In this document: positions 58,426-64,000 of the stretch, one piece after another
How the letters are laid out: every line of letters begins with the position of its first letter
Numbering within the stretch: the first letter of the stretch is position 1
Assembly: GCA_032821775.1 (NCBI GenBank)
Contig: JAVLRN010000009.1
Coordinates: 2,356,001 to 2,420,000 of the forward strand
Direction: 5' to 3'
Source of the DNA: Sanguinoderma infundibulare
Taxonomy: Eukaryota > Basidiomycota > Agaricomycetes > Polyporales > Polyporaceae
DNA: 64,000 nt
Translations under genes and position numbers: made by a program
The notes under the pieces: model-generated
The model's database searches: none
Told to the model about the DNA's origin: nothing
What the model saw: the letters and a program-made list of their open reading frames with translations, nothing else

Positions 58426-61400
58426 TTATGCGTGGAGGCCAACCTTGAGTGTGACGAGCGCCTTCGTCGCATGGAGGGCGATCTTCAGCGCGTGGAGGAA
58501 GGCCCAGGCGAAACCGATGATCAAAATAGGGATCCAGAAGAGCACGAGCATGCGGTCGTCTAAAAGGATGGAAGGTAAGCAAAAGTCAAACTTGGATCGA
58601 CTACGTTACGTACGCTTCTTCTGCGCCCGACGAGGGGCCTTGCGCGCCGGCCTGTAGCCGTACAACTGCACCTCTTCTTCAGGGATCGTAGCATCGCCGT
58701 AGCCCACGGGGCGATGGGCAGGAACGGGCGCAACGGCTGTTGTCTCGACCTCAGTCTCAGGCTGAGGCTGGGGCTGGTGCTCAGCAACGACGGAAGGTTG
58801 AGACTCCGGGATTGGAACCTTCGCGTCGGGGTTGAACGCCGCTGGGTCCATCGCTTGGTCCGTGTCGCGCGGGGTGTATGCCGGAGGTGGGTTATCGTGA
58901 CCCTCGTTCGCCCTTGTCACCTGCTGCATCCACTTCTCCCAGAAGGCCTTGATGTCGACCGCGTTTGCGAACCCGAACTTCGCCTCCGCCCCGTCCTCCT
59001 TCTCGTCCGTGCCGCGCGTGCGACGATCGCCCCACAGCTGAGGGATCGGCACGATCACAGGGAAGACGGCGGGGATCTGCGGAAGCGCTCCCCAGATTGG
59101 GATGCCGGGGAGGTTGGGCATGTGGAGGTAAGGAATGGGGATGTTGGGGATCATGCCCTGCGGGTGTTGGAGCTGCGCGAGCGTACGGTAAAGCATCTCG
59201 GTGAACGTCGCCGCCTGCTTCTCGTCAGCAGCGGCAAGCCCAGCCTCGATAGCCTTCTTCTCCGCCGCAGCTGATGACGGCTTGTGGTCCGGCTCCGGGG
59301 AAGACGGCAGGTCTACAGATGTGGTTGTTACACTAGAGCGTGGTTTCAGTGCCCGGCCAAGCTTGCGGCCCTTTCGCCTCCGAAGCGTGCTCCGACGTTC
59401 GGCATCCTCGTCCGACTCATCCTCCTCGACATCACCCCAAGCGCCATCGTCAGAATCGTGGCCACCGCCCTCGGACGAACGCTCACTCTCGGACGTGATG
59501 AAGTCGAAGAAGCTGGCCGGTCCAACCTCCGCAGGCGTCTTACCGGCAGCGTTCACGACATCGAGTGCTGCGCCGGCGTTGACGAGAGCGCGCGCACATT
59601 CCGTCGAACTTGTCAGTGCCGCCAAGAAGAGCGCCGTGCAGCCGTTGTTATCGCGGGCGTCGATATCGATGTCCTGTGAAAGGAGGAACTCGACAAGCGA
59701 TGAGAACCCAGCTAGGGTCGCGAGATGGAGTAGCGTCTGCCCGCTCGAAGTCTGCTTTGAAATAAAGGGCTTGCTCGAGGCGGCGGCGTGGGCCATGGGA
59801 AGGTTGAGGAGCCCGAGGAAGTCGAGGAGCACCTTCTCGAAGTCGCCGGTGTCACCTGCGCGGCCAAGGAGGAGGTGCGAAGAAAGCTGCATCGCGCCGC
59901 CTGCCGACATGCCACCCTGAGGGTCAGGGTCGGGTCCACCGGTGTTGCCGACAATGCGCATAGCGATATGCCTCGCATCCTCGATCTTTCCAGTCATCTT
60001 CAAACCAACGACCTGAAGTGCCAATTCCATTCTGTGCGCGAACCATTAGTCAAAATCTAAATCCGGAGCAGCCTAAGAAAGTAAAACACCTACAAAGCTC
60101 TGTCCGTCTCATCCGTGTAAGTGAACAGGCACGGCGGAGTCCCATCGTCCTCCTTCGGCATACCCTCGAACCAAACATGAACTTGCCCAGGGGTCACGCT
60201 TGGCGGCAAGATGCACACAAGTGTGTTTTCGCTCCAACGTTGCGTGGACGTCGACGGTGTAGAGCCGAAAACACAGTTTAGCTGCATAGAAGGATGGAAG
60301 TTCGCACCAAGGACAGTAACTTCGATGCCGCCGAAGGTAGGCCCGGCGGCAGGGATAAGTCGGTGGATGCGGGGAAGAGGAAGGCTGATGGGTGGTGGAG
60401 GGTCGTGTTTGAATAGAATGTACGGCATGGAGACGGCGGGAGCCGGAATAGGAACAGCCAGGTTCATTGGCTCGACAGCCGACTGAGGCGATGGGATAGG
60501 TGGCGAATGGTGCACGAAAGGAGAATTCGCATGGTCTTGGTATGTGGGAACCGTGGATTCGAGCTCACTGCAGTCGGGCATAACAACGTCGACGTTGACG
60601 TTGTAGCTGCCAGTGATGAAGTCGGCAATGGAGGCATTAGGGTCAAAGGCAGACGAGTGCGGGCTAGCGACTTCAGTTGACGGTGCGTTGTCAAGCACGT
60701 CATGAGTGAAGGAGACGGAGGAATGAGGCGGCTCGTTGAAGCCGAAGTTCGACGGAGGAGAGGAGGCGACAGAAGCGTGGATCTGCAAAGGCGTGGAGTG
60801 CATTGCTGGTTGTTGAAGCGGTGACGAGGCCCGAGTCGCGAAGGCGGACGTCATCTCGGATAGGGAATGAAGGCTGCCACTACTACTCTGGCGATGAAGT
60901 TTCGGGACTCTCGTGTTGGTGTCGTAGGGCTTTGCACGCTTCTTGGAGCGTTCTGGTCCGGTTGCCACCTTCTTCCGCTTGGGTGCACTTTCCTGCGAGT
61001 CCGTGCCAGCGACTGTCCAGTCAAGCTTCGCGCCAAATTCGCTCGGCTTCTGCGTGTTTACACCGGTACTCTTGTGGTCATCGGTGATCATGATGGGCTT
61101 CGTCGACCCGGTGCCGATGATACGACCAATGTGGTCGAGCATTGTGAAGTGCAGGTTGAAGCCTACCTTCTCGCGGTGATGTCGACAATAGCATGTAATA
61201 CGCAGGGGCAGGATGACTGAGCCCGAAGAAAAGTCAAGGACCTCGGGGCAATTGAACTGAAGGATGTTGGACGTGTCTTCGTGTCTGCCTTTGCCAGGAA
61301 TCATGCGGGGTTCCTCTTGTGAGTCCGAGTCGGAACGCGCAGGCCGGACACGGGCTGCAATCTTGCGGGCAACACGCTTGGCCTATCGAGTGTGAGAATG

Positions 61401-62574
61401 AACTATGTCAACATTGATAGAGATAACCGACATACCTCGCGTGTCTGACAGCTAGAACAAACGGTCACTCGGGCATGTGGAGGTGTCGCGCAGGTAATCT
61501 CCGCTGTTAGGTAGAGGGACTCCTCCGTGGGCGCGTCTAGAGAAAGGTCAGAGCAGTGAGACAAAAAGGGGCGAGGACACTAACCGACTTTACCCTCTTT
61601 GCGGGTTCTCTTCTTCGTGGTGGTGCCTTTGGGCAATTTCAACCACTTCCAACTTCCAACTTTGTCATACTTGAGGGGCTCGCCAGACGATGAACTGGCA
61701 TGGGCCAAGTCGACCGTGAGACGAATTTGGGTCTCGACTCGAGACTTCGTGCCGCCTTCCGGCAAGCTTGGGAAGATGATAGGGAGACTAAGTGATGGTG
61801 AGTGGGCAGCTTAATAAAAGTAAGTCGGGGAAGCCAAAGTTGGGTACGTGCTGACATGTCCTGTATCCTCGTAGAACGGTTCCAACGTCTGCACTGTGAT
61901 GCCTGTCGTGGTTTGCACATTGCGCTTTGGAAGATGAAGCAAGGGCCCGACTGCTTCGAACTCCACGACACGTCCGAGGAGGACAGCCGGGCTGGAAGCT
62001 TTGATAGCCAATACATGACAAGCGGTCCTCCCGTTCCAACAATGCACGACATGATAGCATTGTATTGTACTCGTGTTCCCAAGTCCATAACCGAATGGGA
62101 GACTCACTTTGAGCATGACTCCTTCTCCGGGAAGACGACGCGCTGGAGCGCGGGGGGATCCTTGCGAATTTGGGCAGGAGGGGGTATTGGCTTGGTGCTG
62201 GTGATAGAAGCGTTTGATGATGCAGGACTGGTGACAGGGCAGAACATTGACTCTGGAGGAACGTCGAGAGGAGCAGGAGTAGCACTGGGTGCAATTAGGA
62301 CCGGCAGTGACAATGGACCGAGCGGGACTCACTCTTCGTACACATGTTCTTGCAAGAGATCTTCTAGACTCAATGCAGGACGATCCTCCACCTTCCGAAC
62401 ACGATCTCCAAACTGAAGCTGGCTGCTGATGAGAAACTGGCCGCTGGGTAGGGATCTGCACCAGGCGGAAAGGTCCTCCTGGCTCATGATAGGGTCGAGA
62501 ATGTCTGAGGCCTCTGGAGTTGTGGGGGAGGGCGAGGGAGACCTCGAACAGGCGGTCGTCGACGAAGACGACAT
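58426..62574 (-). CDS. Spt23/Mga2-like membrane-tethered transcription factor
   Basis: Seven minus-strand exons: 62574-62333, 62284-62108, 61787-61585, 61536-61436, 61382-60094, 60031-58614, 58559-58426; 3564 nt, 1187 aa. Order: Ser/Pro-rich N-terminus; conserved Mga2 block (SRVETQIRLTVDLA, YDKVGSWKWLKLPKGTTTKK); Cys/His-rich part (LQFNCPEVLDFSSGSVILP, RITCYCRHHREKVGFN); IPT/TIG domain (RLIPAAGPTFGGIEVTVLGA to GQVHVWFEG); ankyrin repeats (SGQTLLHLATLAGFSSLVEF, DNNGCTALFLAA); acidic linker; and a C-terminal membrane helix (RMLVLFWIPILIIGFAWAFL). Homologues sit in the ER membrane, are released by proteasomal processing, and activate the delta-9 fatty-acid desaturase gene under low unsaturated lipid or low oxygen. 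The N-terminal two exons and the 320-bp third intron are less certain. Confidence 0.88.
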
Positions 62575-62993
62575 CGGGGAGGATGGGGACGACGGCGTCG
62601 AAAGGGAGAGTGAGCGGGAGTCGCTCGGGCGCGCAGAACACGGCCCCTGTGCCGGCTACAGTAGATTACGTAACCACACCTGCCTGCCCTGCCTGCCAAA
62701 AAGCCACGTCTGCCGCACATTCTCGCACCCCAACGCAGCAATCCTCCTTTAGATAAGTATTCTCTCTCATCTCCATCTCCCGGCTGACGGCCGAACCTTC
62801 CTAAAGTCGACATTTTCCTGGGCCTCCGTGGGCAGAGAAGGAATCATCTCCGCTCTAATTCTTTGGAGTCCGATACGGGCGCCTGTCAAACGGGGCCACG
62901 TGCCTATGGGACATTCGACGCGAGCCACAAGACAAGTTGGTCCCAACCACGTCCAACCCACTCCCGCTCTGTCCTCCCTCGCCGCTCACGATC
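62575..62993. promoter_or_regulatory. Shared divergent promoter region
   Basis: About 420 bp between the starts of the Mga2-like (-) and Nup50-like (+) genes, so both promoters must lie here. No single motif stands out. Confidence 0.5.
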
Positions 62994-64000
62994 ATGAAGA
63001 GAGCCGCCGATCACCAGTTGACGAAGGAGGGTGGAGAGGACACTGATGATGAGGTTGAGGTACGTGCCACACCCGCAGGGAGTTGGTCAGTTGATGAATA
63101 CCACACCAGGAGGTCCCAAAATCTGGCTTCCAGATAGCAGACGAGTCCGTCCTTGCCACCAGACCGTGCGTACTTATAGCAATAACTCTCATGCACAACT
63201 CGTGTTGAATTCAATCCCAGAATACGAGGACTACCAAAACGTTCAGCCGCGGCTGCAAACGCGTCAAGTGCACCTACTCTCAGTGCCATCACCACCGAGG
63301 TACGTCCACCCATGCATTGTCTCGAGCCTCCTTGACCTATGCCCGCATATAGCCCGCCGCAAACAGCAAATTATCTGGTTTCCAGGGTTTTGGCACATCA
63401 ACCACCGCGTCAACTTCCTTCTTCCCGTCCTTCGCACCACCCGCTGCAGCAAAACTCGCGCCTTCATCCCAGCCATCGTCTCTCTTTGGTGGACCGTCTG
63501 TGTCGTCTTCGGCGTCTTCTGCCACCAAGGCGTTTGCCTCCATCGTTGGGTCTTCATCGTCTTCGGAACCACCTGCCGCAGCCACGATCGTCGAAGACGA
63601 CCAAAGCGAGATGGACTACTACAAAGCCCTCCGTGGCCTGAACGTGTCTTTCCTCGCTGCCGTCTCCAAAGCTATCGAGTCGGACCCGTTTGCGGATGTC
63701 GCAGAGCTGCTGGAGCGGTATAAGGCCTTGCGTATCACGGTCAAGTCAGATTTCGAAGCCAAGTCAAAGACTACGCCCAAAGCACCTTCAAGCACGTCAC
63801 TCACTGAGTCAAAACCTGCCGAGACACCAAAACCTGCACCCTCGTTCTCGATGCCTGCTCCGCCATCGAGCTTTGCTGGCTTCAAGCCGCCTGCCCCTTC
63901 GAGTACAGCGACTGCATCCCCAATACCAAGTAGCGGTTTTGTTCCCAAGATCGACACCGGCAGCAGTGGTTCATTAGGCAGCCCCTTCTCCTTCGCCTCG
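62994..64000 (+). CDS. Nup50/Nup2-like nucleoporin, N-terminal part (runs off window)
   Basis: Exons 62994-63059, 63110-63165, 63221-63299 and 63353 to the window end, in frame throughout. It opens with MKRAADHQLTKEGGED, the Nup50 N-terminal motif (KR.A..QLTKD), then ADESVLATRPIRGLPKRS, matching the importin-alpha-binding segment. FG-type repeats (SGFQGFG, LFGG, FAGFKPP, SGFVPK) and a helical stretch (YYKALRGLNVSFLAAVSKAI then ESDPFADVAELLERYK) follow. The C-terminal Ran-binding domain expected for the family would lie beyond 64000. Role: importin-alpha recycling and cargo release at the nuclear basket. The ATG at 62994 is chosen over 62937 because it starts the conserved motif. Confidence 0.88.

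Noticed and set aside
61811..62641. 276-codon minus-strand frame across the N-terminus of the Mga2-like gene
   Set aside because: It skips the conserved SRVETQIRL block. The spliced model joins all family motifs in phase.

Overview
The window reads as nuclear DNA of a filamentous basidiomycete, most likely a wood-associated agaricomycete. The evidence is many introns of about 50-60 nt with GT..AG ends, tiny exons, and fungal families: a GH55 exo-beta-1,3-glucanase, an Rds1-type ferritin-like secreted protein, an Ap4A phosphorylase, an Spt23/Mga2-type membrane-tethered transcription factor and an Nup50/Nup2-type nucleoporin. The taxon is inference. Exon boundaries were read by eye; the gene models for which exons are listed sum to whole codons.

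Layout. Five copies (A-E) of one GH27 alpha-galactosidase-like gene (127-2100 +, 23714-25705 -, 27302-28263 -, 46621-48656 +, 55891-57872 +) are interleaved with blocks of single-copy genes. Copies A and B end two arms of an inverted duplication (about 1-4620 and 21117-25900). Each arm also holds a 297-aa secreted/membrane protein gene (L) and a short paralogue of its N-terminal half (S, 129-132 aa). Between these arms lie a conserved hypothetical gene, GH55 and Rds1. Copies C and D end a second, younger inverted duplication (about 27.2-32.1 kb and 39.4-48.7 kb). Each of its arms also carries a secreted proline-rich repeat protein gene (P1, P2), and the arms enclose Ap4A phosphorylase, a small four-exon membrane protein and a single-pass membrane protein. 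A third P...GH27 module (P3 and copy E, 52.4-57.9 kb) follows in the same orientation as P2...D. The right edge holds the Mga2-like gene and, divergently, the start of the Nup50-like gene.

GH27. Copies A, B and E can be spliced into open frames, but the splice-defined active-site segment reads KYN or QYN where alpha-galactosidases have KYDNC, and the substrate-binding IDDCW is altered in every copy examined. They look like pseudoenzymes. Copy C has lost about 1.07 kb including the catalytic middle. Copy D has a +1 frameshift, a nonsense codon and a poly(T) insertion.

Mobile DNA. Two non-autonomous elements interrupt only the right arm of the younger duplication, so the left arm supplies the empty sites. 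One is a 1250-bp hAT-like element (43709-44958) with an 8-bp duplication, carrying exons of an RBR/IBR ubiquitin-ligase gene. The other is a 1914-bp CACTA-like element (39687-41600) with a 3-bp duplication, carrying exons of an aldehyde dehydrogenase and probably a homeodomain fragment. Both resemble Pack-type gene-capturing elements.

Other notable points are a 2-nt microexon (or twin intron) needed to keep the GH55 frame, a tandem exon-plus-intron duplication in the membrane protein gene, and an orphan promoter plus signal-peptide fragment near 5.5 kb. No rRNA, tRNA or CRISPR was recognised.
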